Below are positions 53,568-63,864 of a DNA stretch of 64,000 nucleotides, piece by piece; the first letter of the stretch is position 1; every line of letters begins with the position of its first letter. The notes beneath the pieces were generated by a model. It saw only the letters and a program-made list of their open reading frames with translations. It was not told where the DNA came from and searched no databases. A program made the position numbers and the translations under genes. Source of the stretch: JAEZBP01 sp963832725 (GTDB lineage: Bacteria; Myxococcota_A; Polyangia; Polyangiales; Sandaracinaceae). The stretch spans positions 1,364,001 through 1,428,000 of the forward strand of contig CAWHVG010000005.1 of NCBI GenBank assembly GCA_963832725.1, given 5' to 3'.

Positions 53568-54591
53568 GTGACGATCTCGGTACGACACCTCGCGCCGCTC
53601 GGGCCGCCGCCCTGGGCCACGCTCGATCCCTTCCTCTTCTGCGTCCACCACGAGGACGCGTACCCGAGAGGCAACGCCGAGCTCGGCCCCGACGCCTCGC
53701 TCGAGGGGCGCGACATCGGGCAGGACTTCGCCGGTCGCGACGGCTGGCGCATGTACCACGGCGATCGCGTCCCGGGCTTCCCCGGGCCACCCGCATCGCG
53801 GGTTCGAGACGGTGACCGTGGTCACCCGAGGCTACGTCGATCACGCCGACTCGCTCGGCGCCGCCGCGCGCTACGGCCAGGGCGACGTGCAGTGGCTGAC
53901 GGCGGGCAAGGGCATCATGCACTCGGAGATGTTCCCGCTCCTGAAGCAGGACGCGGACAACCCGATGGAGCTCTTCCAGATCTGGCTGAACCTCCCGCGC
54001 GCCGACAAGATGGTCGAGCCGCACTTCGCGATGCTCTGGGGCAACGACGTGCCGATCCTGCGGGCGAAGGACGACGCCGGCCGCGCGACGGAAGTGAGGG
54101 TCGTCGCCGGCCGCCTCGGCGAGCTCGCCCCGCCTCCGCCCCCGCCGAGCTCGTGGGCGTCGAAGCCGGAGCACGACGTGGCCATCTGGACGATGCGCAT
54201 GGAGCCCGGCGCGCGCTGGACCATGCCGGCCGCCGAGCAGGGGACGAACCGCACGCTCTACTTCTTCGAGGGCAGCACGCTCGACGTCGGCGAAGCGCGG
54301 GTGAGCGGTCACCACGCCATCGCCCTCCGGCCCGACCGCGAGGTGCCGCTCGAGGCGGGCGAGGGCGGCGCCGCCATCCTGCTCTTGCAGGGCAAGCCCA
54401 TCGGCGAGCCGGTGATGCAGTACGGGCCCTTCGTGATGAACAGCAAGTCGGAGATCGTGCAGGCCTTCGAGGACTACCAGCGCACCCGCTTCGGCGGCTG
54501 GCCGTGGCCGAGCGAGGATCCCGTCCACGGCGAGGACGAAGCGCGCTTCGCCCGCCACGCCGACGGCCGCACCGAGCGCGCGCCCGACTGA
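53568..54591 (+). CDS. Pirin-family cupin (one frame break)
   Basis: About 340 residues, longer than most pirins (about 290). The GTG at 53568 gives VTISVRHLAPLGPPPWATLD. The metal-site block reads PGFPGHPHRGFETVT once the frame is restored, with the two His and following H-A-D-S-L-G and LTAGKGIMHSEMFPL supplying the remaining ligands. A second cupin carries a proline run (PPPPPPSSW). One extra G in 53784-53786 causes the break. Pirins are iron-binding; some are quercetinases. Function is not assigned. The start may lie a little upstream. Confidence 0.8.
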
Positions 54592-54686
54592 AGCGACCAC
54601 ACCATTTCTCAACGATGACGGCATCTTACGCGAACCTCGGCGGCGGGCGGGGTTCTCTCGGGGAGCCCTGCTAGACTCCGCCCGCC

Positions 54687-56993
54687 GTGCACCCCCGACG
54701 CGCACCCGGGAGCGGGACGACGCTCGCCATCGCCGTGGCGTTGGCGGCGCTCGCGCTCACCGCGACCGAGGTCGCGACCCGCTACCGGCCGGAGACGTGG
54801 ATCCAGCGCGACGGGCGCTTCTACGTGAACGTGAACACCACGCTGGTCGAGCACCTGAGCGTGGACCAGGGCGAGTTCTGCGCGAGCTGGTACGACGGCA
54901 ACCTCGGCTGGAATCGCAACCTGGACGCGGGCTGGAGCAACGTCGCGCTCGGGCGCGACGGCGAGCACCTCCCGAAGCACCCCATCCTGCTCCCGCTGAT
55001 GTCGACGCCGCTCTTCTGGGCGTTCGGGCTGCTCGGCGCGCTCCTCTTCAACGTCCTCTGCTACGGCGTGATCGCCGCCGGCGCGTTCGCGTTCGCGCGC
55101 CGCTACGCCTCGGTCCCGGCGGCGGCGTTCGCGGCGCTGGCGCTGCCTCTGGCCACCGGCATCCGCGCCCAGACCTACGACTATCACATCGACGTCTTGA
55201 TGCTGGCGCTCTTCACCAGCGCGCTGGCGCTGCTCTACGCGCGGCGCGGCGTGCTGGCGGGCCTCATCCTCGGGCTGACGGTGGTGCTCCGGCCGACGGC
55301 GCTCTTGTGGATGCCGAGCATCGCGCTCTTGGTGGTGGCGCGGCGCGACTGGCGGACGCTCGGACGCGCGCTCTTGTCCGGCACCGTCCCGCTCCTTCTC
55401 TTCGCCGCCGCGAACACCTGGCTCTTCGGCCGGCCCTGGTGGAGCGGCTACAACCGCGTGCTGGTCACGGTGAACGGGGAGCCGCAGATCGCCGACGTCA
55501 GCGACGCGTTCTCGGTGCCTTTCCGCGAAGGCCTGCGGAACCTGTGGAGCGGCCCCTACGGCGTCGAGCACCGGCTCACGCTGATGGCGGTGGCGGCGCC
55601 CGGGCTCTTGCTGCTGATCCGGCGGCGCCCGGTCTACGTCCTCTCGGCGCTGGCCGGCGTGGTCGGCTCGGTGATCCTCTTCGCCAAGTACCGCTGGTAC
55701 GGCGACCGCTTCCTGTGGCCGAGCTGCGCGCTCTTGATCCCGGCCCTGGCGGTCGCGGTCGACGCCTTCTCGCGGGCGTGGCGGCGACGCCCCTGGTGGC
55801 GGCCCGCGCTGGTGGCCGCGTTCTCGGCGGTGGCCATCGTCGGCGCCAGCGCGTCCTTCGGTTCGCTCGAGGAGGCGCTGCAAGCAGAGGCGCTGCAGAA
55901 CCTCGCGCTCCCGCTCGCCCTCTTCGGCGCGCTGGCGTTCGGGCTCACCCGGGCGGCCGAACGCGCCGGTGGCGGGATGCTCTCGGCCGTGGCGCCGATC
56001 GCCCTGGCGCTCCTGCCGGGTGTGCGCGAGCGTGTGCTGGCGGGAGGACCGGATCTCTGGATGGCCACGGCGCTCGCCCTGGCGCTCGGCGCGCGCCACT
56101 GGCTGCCGGCCCTGCTCTTCGCGGGCGCGACGGCGTGGATCGGCGCCACCGGCGTGCCCGACGCCGTCGCCCCGGATCTCCTCACCGCGCTCGGCCAGCC
56201 CGCGTTCCGCGCGCGGCTGATCCTGCTCGCGCTGAGCGCCGTCTCCATCCCACTGCTCGGCCGGCGGGCGCTCCTCCTCTTGCCGCTGGCCGCGCTGGCC
56301 ATCCCGCGCGTGGCCGCGCTGGGCGGCGATCACTGGCCACTCTTCGCGCTGGCGCTCCTCTGCCTGCCGCTCCCCGCGCTGGCTCTCCGCGTCGCCGAGC
56401 TCGTCCACCGCGCCTGGCGAGCGACGCGTCCTCGCGGGCGTGCGCTGGCCATCACCGGCGTCTTCGCCGCCCTCCTGCTGACCGGCTTCGCGCGCCGCAC
56501 GACCGAGGGCCCGTTCCGCATCGCGAGCTACCGCGGCGTCCGCACGGCAAAGGTCAAACTCGGCACCGTCCCCTGCGACTTTCTGGCCTGGGAGCACCTC
56601 AACTGGGAGTGCTCCACGCTCGATCACGGCGTGCACGGCGAGACCGGCCTGGCCAGCGACGAACCGCTGCACGTGGGCGGGGTGGAGGTGCCCTACTTCT
56701 TGATGGTGACCGGAGGCGCGCGCCCGAGGACGGTGCGCTGGCCGGCGGTGCGGGCTACGGACGCGCTCTTGCTGCGCTGGGCCGTGCCCGACGAGGTGCA
56801 CGGCGGCGGCACGCTGACGCTGCGCGTGAACGACGACGAGCTCGCCTCGTTCGTGCTCTCGCGCCAGCCCGATCATGAGGTCCACGAGGCGCGGATCGAC
56901 ACCCACGCCTACGCGGGCCAGGACGTGGCGTTGGAGCTCGAGCTGACCGGCAGGGGTGCCGGCGTGGTGGTGGACGGCGAGATGGAGCCATGA
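54687..56993 (+). CDS. Large membrane protein, probable GT-C glycosyltransferase
   Basis: 768 residues from a GTG, at least 14 TM helices. An N-terminal extracytoplasmic loop contains WIQRDGRFYVNVNTTLVEHL and HLPKHPILLPLMSTPLFWAF, as in PMT/ArnT-like enzymes. The C-terminal 190 residues are outside the membrane, with CDFLAWEHLNWECSTLDHGV and beta-sandwich-like VEVPYFLMVTGG. It overlaps the methyltransferase by four bases and heads a three-gene operon. The donor and acceptor are unknown; modification of a surface glycan is likely. Confidence 0.7.
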   Translation: MHPRRAPGSGTTLAIAVALAALALTATEVATRYRPETWIQRDGRFYVNVNTTLVEHLSVDQGEFCASWYDGNLGWNRNLDAGWSNVALGRDGEHLPKHPILLPLMSTPLFWAFGLLGALLFNVLCYGVIAAGAFAFARRYASVPAAAFAALALPLATGIRAQTYDYHIDVLMLALFTSALALLYARRGVLAGLILGLTVVLRPTALLWMPSIALLVVARRDWRTLGRALLSGTVPLLLFAAANTWLFGRPWWSGYNRVLVTVNGEPQIADVSDAFSVPFREGLRNLWSGPYGVEHRLTLMAVAAPGLLLLIRRRPVYVLSALAGVVGSVILFAKYRWYGDRFLWPSCALLIPALAVAVDAFSRAWRRRPWWRPALVAAFSAVAIVGASASFGSLEEALQAEALQNLALPLALFGALAFGLTRAAERAGGGMLSAVAPIALALLPGVRERVLAGGPDLWMATALALALGARHWLPALLFAGATAWIGATGVPDAVAPDLLTALGQPAFRARLILLALSAVSIPLLGRRALLLLPLAALAIPRVAALGGDHWPLFALALLCLPLPALALRVAELVHRAWRATRPRGRALAITGVFAALLLTGFARRTTEGPFRIASYRGVRTAKVKLGTVPCDFLAWEHLNWECSTLDHGVHGETGLASDEPLHVGGVEVPYFLMVTGGARPRTVRWPAVRATDALLLRWAVPDEVHGGGTLTLRVNDDELASFVLSRQPDHEVHEARIDTHAYAGQDVALELELTGRGAGVVVDGEMEP

Positions 56994-57739
56994 GCGAAGA
57001 GACCCCGAAGAACGTGGCGCGACACACGCGCGAGGCGGCGCAGCCGACCGGGAGCCGGACGCTGGAGATGCACGCCGGCACGCCGCGCGTGAACGAGTGG
57101 TACTACTCCAAGTTCGCCGACCGGATCCGCGGCCGGGTGCTCGAGCTCGGGAGCGGGATCGGCAACATCAGTCGTCTCTTGGCCCGCGACGCGGCCGAGC
57201 TGGTGGTCACGGACGTCGAGGACGAGTACGTGGCGCGTTTGCGCGAGGAGCTCGGCGACCAGCCGCACGTCCGCGTGGCCCGCTACGACCTCGAAGCGCC
57301 GCCGCCCCCCGAGGTCACCGAGACGCCCTTCGACGTCGTCATCTCGCTCAACGTGCTCGAGCACGTCCACGACGATCGCCGCGCGGTGCGGGACCTGGTG
57401 AGCCTGCTGAAGCCGGGCGGCTGGCTCCTCACCTACGTGCCGGCCTGCGGCGCGGCCTACGGCACCATCGACGAAGCGCTCGGCCATCACCGGCGCTACG
57501 ACCTGCCGCTCTTTCGCGAGCGCATGGAGGAGGCCGGCCTCGCCGTGCTGCGCCTCGAGTACATGAACCTGATCGGCTTGGCCGGCTGGCTCGTCAACGG
57601 CCGCGTCTTCCACCGCCGCACCCTCGATGCGCGGCAAGTGCGCACGTTCGACCGCCTCGTGCCGCTCTTGCGGCTGGAGGATCGACTTCGCCTGCCGATC
57701 GGGCTCGGGTTGATCTGCCACGCGCAGAAGCGGAGCTGA
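56990..57739 (+). CDS. Class I SAM-dependent methyltransferase
   Basis: 249 residues. Motif I VLELGSGIGNISRLLA, acidic residue in VVTDVEDEYV, and LNVLEHVHDDRRAVRD with LLKPGGWLLTYVPA are typical of the methyltransferase-11/12 group acting on lipids, sugars or small molecules. Its ATG overlaps the preceding stop and its own TGA shares a base with the next ATG. Context with two membrane glycosyltransferase-like genes suggests a surface-glycan substrate. Confidence 0.88.
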   Translation: MSEETPKNVARHTREAAQPTGSRTLEMHAGTPRVNEWYYSKFADRIRGRVLELGSGIGNISRLLARDAAELVVTDVEDEYVARLREELGDQPHVRVARYDLEAPPPPEVTETPFDVVISLNVLEHVHDDRRAVRDLVSLLKPGGWLLTYVPACGAAYGTIDEALGHHRRYDLPLFRERMEEAGLAVLRLEYMNLIGLAGWLVNGRVFHRRTLDARQVRTFDRLVPLLRLEDRLRLPIGLGLICHAQKRS

Positions 57740-59235
57740 TGCGCCCTTCGCGTCGCGCGCGCCGCCACCTGCCCTGGCTCGCCGTGTTGGTGGGCTACGC
57801 GGGCACGCGCGTCTTCTACGCCTCGCTCGGGATCACCTTCGACACGAACCCCCTCCGTTTCTTCTGGCAGTACCTCGATCCGGTCCTGCTCCGCGAGCAC
57901 CTCTGGCAGTCGGTCTTCTACCAGCACATCCAGCCGCCGCTCTTCAACCTCTATCTCGGCCTCGGTCTGAAGCTGGATCACCCGCACTTCTTCCACGCGG
58001 CGGCCATCGCGTTCGGGCTGATGCTCCACCTGAGCATCTTCGCGCTGGCGCGCCGCCTCTGGGTCCGACCGTGGCTGGCCGCAACGTCGGCGATCGCCTT
58101 CGCGCTGAGCCCCGCCTCGATCCTGATGGAGACGTGGCTCTTCTACACCTACCCGGTGGCGGCGCTCCTGGTCTTCTCGGCCGTCTTGCTCCACCGCGGG
58201 CTGCGCGAGAGCTCCTGGGCGCTCTTCTTCGCGCTCTTCACCATGGCGCTGATTGTTCTGACGCGGAGCCTCTTCCACCTCGTCTGGATGCTCGCCGTCA
58301 CGGCGCTCGTGCTCTTCGCCGCTCGTCGCAAGCTGCGCGCGCTCGCCATCGCGCTGATTCCCCTGGCCCTCGCCGGCAGCGTCTACGCCAAGAACTGGGT
58401 CGTCTTCGGCCGTCCGGTCGCGAGCACCTGGATGGGCTTCAGCCTCTCGCGGCTGACCACCACCAAGCTCGATCCGACCGAGCGCGCCGAGCTGATGCGG
58501 GACGGCACCCTCTCCGATCTCGCGCGCTTCCCGCCGTGGATGACGATCGAGCGCTACCCGAGCGCCTACCGCGAAGTGCCCGAGAAATGGGCGCACATCC
58601 CGGTATTGAGCGAGCCGATGCACGAGGACGGAATTCACCCGAACTTCAACCACGGCGCGTACGTCCACATCGCCGAGCTCTTCGCCCACGACGCGCGCGT
58701 CGTGCTGGAGCGTGAGCCGGAGCTCTACTGGGACAACGTCCAGCACGCCTGGCAGCTCCACTTCCTGCCCATCCACGACTACACCTTCTTCCACGATCGG
58801 AGACGCGCCGCGGGCCCGAAGATGCGCGCCGTGGAGCAGCTCTACGAAGCCGCGACCGGCAGCGGGTTCGCCGACTGGGACGGGGAAGAGCCGATGCCTG
58901 CGGTGAACGAGCGCCCCGGCTGGCTCTGGGCGGTGGCCACCGTTCTCGCGCTCCTCGTCGCGCTGCGCCTCGCCTGGCGGCGGCGCCGCGCCCGCGCGGA
59001 GAGCGCCACCCTCCTCTTCTCTGCGATGACGATCGTCTTCGTCGGCCTCGTGGGCAACTCGCTGGAGGTCGGCGAGAACAACCGCTTCCGCTTCCTGAGC
59101 GAGCCGCTGACCTGGGTCCTGGTCACGCTGATGCTCGAGCGGCTGCTGACGCAGCTCGAGCACGTCTGGCGAGCGGCGCGCTACCGTCTCGGTCGTGCGC
59201 TGCGCAGCCTCCGAGCGCCCTCGCTCACGTCGTGA
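57739..59235 (+). CDS. Membrane protein of GT-C type
   Basis: 498 residues with about nine TM helices. TM1 is followed by FDTNPLRFFWQYLDPVLLRE and YQHIQPPLFNLYLG, the layout of ArnT/PMT-like enzymes with an acidic residue in the first loop. A long extracytoplasmic loop (SDLARFPPWMTIERYPSAYR ...) is followed by the last TM helices and a basic tail. It is last of the three overlapping genes (57739 ATG in TGATG). Activity is not proven by sequence. Confidence 0.7.
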   Translation: MRPSRRARRHLPWLAVLVGYAGTRVFYASLGITFDTNPLRFFWQYLDPVLLREHLWQSVFYQHIQPPLFNLYLGLGLKLDHPHFFHAAAIAFGLMLHLSIFALARRLWVRPWLAATSAIAFALSPASILMETWLFYTYPVAALLVFSAVLLHRGLRESSWALFFALFTMALIVLTRSLFHLVWMLAVTALVLFAARRKLRALAIALIPLALAGSVYAKNWVVFGRPVASTWMGFSLSRLTTTKLDPTERAELMRDGTLSDLARFPPWMTIERYPSAYREVPEKWAHIPVLSEPMHEDGIHPNFNHGAYVHIAELFAHDARVVLEREPELYWDNVQHAWQLHFLPIHDYTFFHDRRRAAGPKMRAVEQLYEAATGSGFADWDGEEPMPAVNERPGWLWAVATVLALLVALRLAWRRRRARAESATLLFSAMTIVFVGLVGNSLEVGENNRFRFLSEPLTWVLVTLMLERLLTQLEHVWRAARYRLGRALRSLRAPSLTS

Positions 59236-59377
59236 CCACCACCCGTGGGTGGGGACCGAGGAGCAGAAGCCACGACGAGCAGCGCCTCCGGTCGGCCGGC
59301 GCTGTGGACGGAGGCCTGCTGGGCCGCCGATGCGCGGGCCCCCGCAGCCGTAGACGGCGCACATTCCCCATTGTCGA

Positions 59378-61003
59378 ATGCGCGGCGGGGCCTTCGATGA
59401 GCCCGTGGGGTGGTTTCGAAACCGGCGCCTCCGGCGGTCGCGGGCGGCGCTGCTCGCGGCCTCGCTCGCGTTCCTCGGAGGATGCGAGAGCTGCAATCGT
59501 GCCGGCGCGGACGCGGCGCTGACGGTCGACGTCGACGCCGATGCCCGACCGCGGCCGATCTCGCCCTACATCTACGGCATCAACGGGCTCGAGCACACCG
59601 GTGCGCTCCGCGGCGTGGCCACGCTCGTGCGCTTCGGCGGCACCCGCGCCAGCACCTACGACTGGGAGAACAACGCCTCCAACTCGGGGCACGATCCCCC
59701 CGGCAACCAGAACGACGCCTTCTTCGGCGAGAGCACCGCGCCCGGCGCCGCCGTGCTGCGCTACCTCGACCGCGCCGCCGACCTCGGCGCCGCCGCGCTG
59801 ATCACCGTGCCCATGATCGGCCACGTGGCCGCCGACCGGCGCGCCGACGGAGACGTGAGCCGCTCCCCCGACTACCTGCACACCCGCTTTCGGCGCTCGG
59901 TCGCCCGCGGCGCGGCGGGCGAGCAACCGAGGCTCGACGACGACGTGGTCCACCAGGACGCGTTCGTGCGCTTCGTCCGTCGCGAGGCCGAGCAGCGGGG
60001 CGTACGCGTCTTCTTCGCCCTCGACAACGAGCCCGCGTCGTGGCCCGTCACCCAGCCGCTGCTGCGCGCGAACCACCCTCTCGGCTACCACGAGCTGACG
60101 CGAACCAGCGTCGAGTACGGGCGCATGATCCACGACGAAGATCCGGACGCGCAGGTCTTCGGGCCGGTGAGCTTCGGCTGGCCGGCGATGACCAACCTGG
60201 GCGGCGCGCCGGACGCGCGCGGACGCGACTTCCTTTCCTACTACCTCGACCGGATGCGCGCCGCACAGACCCGCTACGGGCAGCGCGTGGTCGACGTCCT
60301 CGACGTCCACTGGTACCCGGACGTGCAGGTCGACGGCGCGCCCGTCATCGGCGCCGCGGACGACGACGCGCGCGCCCAGGCCCGGATGCAGCTCCCGCGC
60401 TCGCTCTACGATCCCGACTACGACGAGGGGACGTGGATCGCGAACGACGTCGGTGCGGTGAGGCTCCTGCCCCGACTGAGCGAGCGGATCCAGGAGCACT
60501 ACCCCGACACGCGCGTGGCCGTGACCGAGTACGCGTACGGCGGAGGCGCGCGCCCCTCGGGCGCGGTGGCGGTGGCGGACGCGCTCGGCGCGTTCGGTCG
60601 CGAGGGTGTGTTCGCCGCCGCATACTGGCCGCTCTTCGATCAGCGCCACAACTACGCGCTGGCGGCGTTTCGGATGTTCCGCCGCATCGACGGCGAGGTG
60701 TCGTTCGGCGACCGGTCCATCCTCGCACGCTCCGCCGATCTATCGCGTTTGAGCGCCTGGGCCAGCCTCGACTCCACACACCCGGGCCGAATGGTGATCG
60801 TGCTCATCGGCCGCCAGGATCGAGCGACCACGGCGCGGGTTCGCATCCGCGGGCTGGAGGCGGGCGCCGCGCGCCGCTTCGTCCTCGACGGAAGCGCGCC
60901 CGGGCCCCACCAGGCCGCGCCTGTCCTCCGGCACGAGGGCGGCCGCTACGAGGTCCCGATCCCCGCCCGCAGCGTGACCACGCTGATCCTCGAGCGTCGC
61001 TGA
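59378..61003 (+). CDS. GH44-family glycoside hydrolase, lipoprotein
   Basis: Up to 541 residues; a GTG at 59405 is an equally good start. Signal peptide with lipobox LGGC. The catalytic domain shows GH44 features: ISPYIYGINGLEH, VRFGGTRASTYDWENNASNS, acid/base Glu in FALDNEPASWP, and nucleophile Glu in VTEYAYGGGARP. A C-terminal beta domain closes the protein. GH44 enzymes cut cellulose, xyloglucan and related beta-glucans. Being anchored, it would act at the cell surface on polysaccharide. The cluster of membrane glycosyltransferase-like genes before it is on the same strand. Confidence 0.88.
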   Translation: MRGGAFDEPVGWFRNRRLRRSRAALLAASLAFLGGCESCNRAGADAALTVDVDADARPRPISPYIYGINGLEHTGALRGVATLVRFGGTRASTYDWENNASNSGHDPPGNQNDAFFGESTAPGAAVLRYLDRAADLGAAALITVPMIGHVAADRRADGDVSRSPDYLHTRFRRSVARGAAGEQPRLDDDVVHQDAFVRFVRREAEQRGVRVFFALDNEPASWPVTQPLLRANHPLGYHELTRTSVEYGRMIHDEDPDAQVFGPVSFGWPAMTNLGGAPDARGRDFLSYYLDRMRAAQTRYGQRVVDVLDVHWYPDVQVDGAPVIGAADDDARAQARMQLPRSLYDPDYDEGTWIANDVGAVRLLPRLSERIQEHYPDTRVAVTEYAYGGGARPSGAVAVADALGAFGREGVFAAAYWPLFDQRHNYALAAFRMFRRIDGEVSFGDRSILARSADLSRLSAWASLDSTHPGRMVIVLIGRQDRATTARVRIRGLEAGAARRFVLDGSAPGPHQAAPVLRHEGGRYEVPIPARSVTTLILERR

Positions 61004-61041
61004 CGAAGGGCATCCCCGACGCGCCGGCCCGGGGCCAAGAA

Positions 61042-61056
61042 GTGAACGACCTTCAC
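61042..61056. promoter_or_regulatory. Imperfect GTGAAC-N3-CTTCAC palindrome
   Basis: Third occurrence of the motif found at 29596 and 29695, with one mismatch, 39 bp after the GH44 stop. The surrounding bases (CAAGAA before, GCTT after) also resemble the 29596 site. Confidence 0.3.
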
Positions 61057-61205
61057 GCTTGCACACGATCCCGACGACCCAAACCGCGTTGATTCCAGTC
61101 CGACAGCGCCACACCGTGAATGCGGCTACTTCTTGTAGCTCGCCGCGAGCTCGGTGAAAGAGGCGCGATCACCGATGCGGGCATCGCGTCGACCCTCGCA
61201 CACGC

Positions 61206-61230
61206 GCCTCGCCGATCCGGTCGGCGAGGC
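61206..61230 (-). terminator. 10-bp hairpin at the lon stop
   Basis: GCCTCGCCGA and TCGGCGAGGC pair perfectly around a 5-base loop at the 3' end of lon. No T-run follows. It also lies downstream of the convergent GH44 gene, so it may serve both. Confidence 0.55.
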
Positions 61231-63641
61231 TACGCCGTCGGCATCTCGTTCGGCGCGTGGATCGGCGGGCTCGGTGCATGCTCCAGGACGAGCTCCAGCG
61301 CCTCCGGGAGGTCGTCGACGAAGCGCATCCGGGTCTGCTCGCGCAGGTGGGCCGGGACCTCTTCGAATGCCTCGCGCCGATTCTTGGCCGGCAAGATCAC
61401 CTCGCTCAGCCCCGCCCGCCGCGCGGCCAGCATCTTGGCCTTGATGCCGCCCACCGGCAGGAGCAGCCCGCTCAGCGTGATCTCGCCCGTCATGGCCACG
61501 CCGGGCCGCACCGGCCGGCCCGTGAAGAGCGAGATCAACGCCGTCGCGATCACCGCGCCCGCGGAGGGTCCGTCCTTCGGCACGGCGCCGGCGGGGATGT
61601 GCAGGTGCAGATCGCTCGTGAGCGCGCTCGGGTCCACGCCGTAGCGCGCGGCGTGCGCGCGCACCCAGCTCAGCGCGATGCGCGCCGACTCCTCCATCAC
61701 CTTGCCCACGTGACCGGTGACCAGCAGCTCACCCTTCCCCGCCGGCATGCGGGTCGCCTCCACGAAGAGCACCTCGCCGCCGTGCGGCGTCCACGCCAGC
61801 GCCACCGCCACGCCGGGCAGCCGCGTCCGCCGCGCGACGTCGTGCTCGCCCGGCATGCGCGGCTCGCCCAGCATCGCGACCAGCCGCTCGCGCGTGATGG
61901 TCCCGCTGCTCCCGCCGTTGGACACGATTTCCCGCGCCCGCTTGCGGCAGAGCGAGGCGAGCTGACGCTCGAGCTCGCGCACGCCGTGCTCGTCCGTGTA
62001 GCCACGCACCAGCGAGGTCAGCGCCTCGCGGGTGATGACGAGCTGATCCTCGCGCAGCCCGTGCGCCTCGCGCTGCTTGGGGACGAGGTGCTTCTGGGCG
62101 ATACCGATCTTCTCTTCGTCGACGTAGCCGGGCAGCTCGATCGCCTCCATCCGGTCGCGCAGCGCCGCGGGCACGGTGTCGAGCACGTTGGCGGTCGCGA
62201 TGAAGAGCACGCTCGAGAGATCGAAGGGCACGCCGAGGTAGTTGTCGGTGAAGGTCGCGTTCTGCTCGGGATCGAGCACCTCGAGGAGCGCCGACGCCGG
62301 GTCGCCGCGGAAGTCCTTCCCGAGCTTGTCGACCTCGTCGAGCACGAAGACCGGATTGCGCGTGCCGGCCTGCCTCAAGCTGCGGAGGATCTGCCCGGGC
62401 ATCGCGCCGATGTAGGTGCGGCGGTGGCCGCGGATCTCCGCCTCGTCGTGCATGCCGCCGAGCGAGACGCGGACGAGCTTTCGCCCGAGCGCCCGCGCGA
62501 TCGATCGACCGAGCGACGTCTTGCCCACTCCCGGCGGGCCCACGAAGCAGAGGATCGGACCTTTGAGCTGCGGTTTGAGACGGTAGACCGAGAGGTACTC
62601 GAGGATGCGCTCTTTCACTTTGCCGAGGTCCTCGTGATCCTCGTCGAGGATTGCCGCCGCCTCCCGGACGTCGACGGAGCCCGCGCTGGTGGTCGACCAA
62701 GGCAGCTCGGCCATCCACTCCAGGTAGTTGCGGACGGTCGCGTGCTCCGGCGACTCGTGCGGCATCCGGGCCAGCCGGGTCAGCTCGCGGCGAACTTCTT
62801 CGGCGGCGGCGTCCGGCAGCTCGCCGCGCTCGATCTTGGCACGCAGCTCCTCCAGATCACGATCGTCCGGCTCCTCGCCCAGCTCGCGCCGGAGGGCGCG
62901 CACCTGCTCCTCCAGGAAGTAGCGGCGCTGGGCGTCGGTGATCTCCTTGGTCGCCTGATCTTTGATGCGCGTCACGACCCGCTGCTCCTCGCGGAGCCGG
63001 ACCAGCGCGCGGATCAGGCTCCACATCCGCTCGCCGACGTCGGTCGTCTCGAGCAGCCCCTGGCGAACGTCGAGGGAGAGCTCGGGGACGGCCCAGGCGA
63101 CGAAGTCGGTGAGCAGCGCGGGGTCCTCGATCTCCTGCACCGTGGTCGGAAGCTCCGGTGTGCCGCCGCCGGACGCCTCGATCGCCTCCGTGTACAGCGT
63201 CTGGATGGTGCGGTTCATCCCGCCGTGCTCGACGTCCCGCACCGGAGGCGTCTCGCGCAGCGGCTCCACCCGAACGCGCAGGCGAGGCGGTCCGGCCCGC
63301 TCGGTGCCGAGCCGCACGCGCACGATGCCTTCGAGGAACGCGACCACCGCCTGCCCCTCGCCCGCGGTCATCTCCGCCACGCGGTGCACGCGCGCCAGCG
63401 TGCCGACGTCGTACACGTCGCGCCGGCCGATGCGCGGTGCAGCCGGGTCGCGTTGCCGCACGGCGACCACCACGCCCTCCGGGCCGAGCTCCTTGAGCGC
63501 CTCCACCACGGCGGACACGCCCACGGCCACCGCCAGCACCGTGCGAGGGAAGAGCACCTGCTCCGCGAGCGGCAGGACCACGACCCCCGCGGGGTCGGCG
63601 AGCGCGCGCTGCGCGTCGCCATCGAAAGTCTCGGCAGTCAC
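61230..63641 (-). CDS. lon: ATP-dependent Lon protease
   Basis: 803 residues from a GTG at 63641 preceded by AGGGGG; a 39-residue upstream extension is Arg/Ser-rich and unlike Lon. The N-domain (VLPLAEQVLFPRTVLAVAVG) is followed by a helical region (EEQVRALRRELGEE), AAA+ with Walker A GPPGVGKTS near 366-374 and FVLDEVDKLG, and a C-terminal protease domain with catalytic Ser about 692 (PKDGPSAGA) and Lys about 734 (GGIKAK). Degrades damaged and regulatory proteins. Myxobacteria often have two Lons; which this one is cannot be told. Confidence 0.93.
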   Translation of the reverse strand: MTAETFDGDAQRALADPAGVVVLPLAEQVLFPRTVLAVAVGVSAVVEALKELGPEGVVVAVRQRDPAAPRIGRRDVYDVGTLARVHRVAEMTAGEGQAVVAFLEGIVRVRLGTERAGPPRLRVRVEPLRETPPVRDVEHGGMNRTIQTLYTEAIEASGGGTPELPTTVQEIEDPALLTDFVAWAVPELSLDVRQGLLETTDVGERMWSLIRALVRLREEQRVVTRIKDQATKEITDAQRRYFLEEQVRALRRELGEEPDDRDLEELRAKIERGELPDAAAEEVRRELTRLARMPHESPEHATVRNYLEWMAELPWSTTSAGSVDVREAAAILDEDHEDLGKVKERILEYLSVYRLKPQLKGPILCFVGPPGVGKTSLGRSIARALGRKLVRVSLGGMHDEAEIRGHRRTYIGAMPGQILRSLRQAGTRNPVFVLDEVDKLGKDFRGDPASALLEVLDPEQNATFTDNYLGVPFDLSSVLFIATANVLDTVPAALRDRMEAIELPGYVDEEKIGIAQKHLVPKQREAHGLREDQLVITREALTSLVRGYTDEHGVRELERQLASLCRKRAREIVSNGGSSGTITRERLVAMLGEPRMPGEHDVARRTRLPGVAVALAWTPHGGEVLFVEATRMPAGKGELLVTGHVGKVMEESARIALSWVRAHAARYGVDPSALTSDLHLHIPAGAVPKDGPSAGAVIATALISLFTGRPVRPGVAMTGEITLSGLLLPVGGIKAKMLAARRAGLSEVILPAKNRREAFEEVPAHLREQTRMRFVDDLPEALELVLEHAPSPPIHAPNEMPTA

Positions 63642-63864
63642 GCCCCCTACGGGTGCACCGACCGTGCCCGCAGGCGGCGACGCGCGACCCGAGCATCCGT
63701 CGCGCGAGCGCCGACACGCTTCCACCGAGGAAGCGCGCGCTCGCCTCCCCTTCGCCACGGGTCATCGGCCCCCATGGCGCGCCGATCGCCCACCATCTCG
63801 TCTGCGGGTCGTCTGCGCGCTCGCCGCGCGACGCTTCGCCCGCCACGCGGCTTCGACGACCGGC

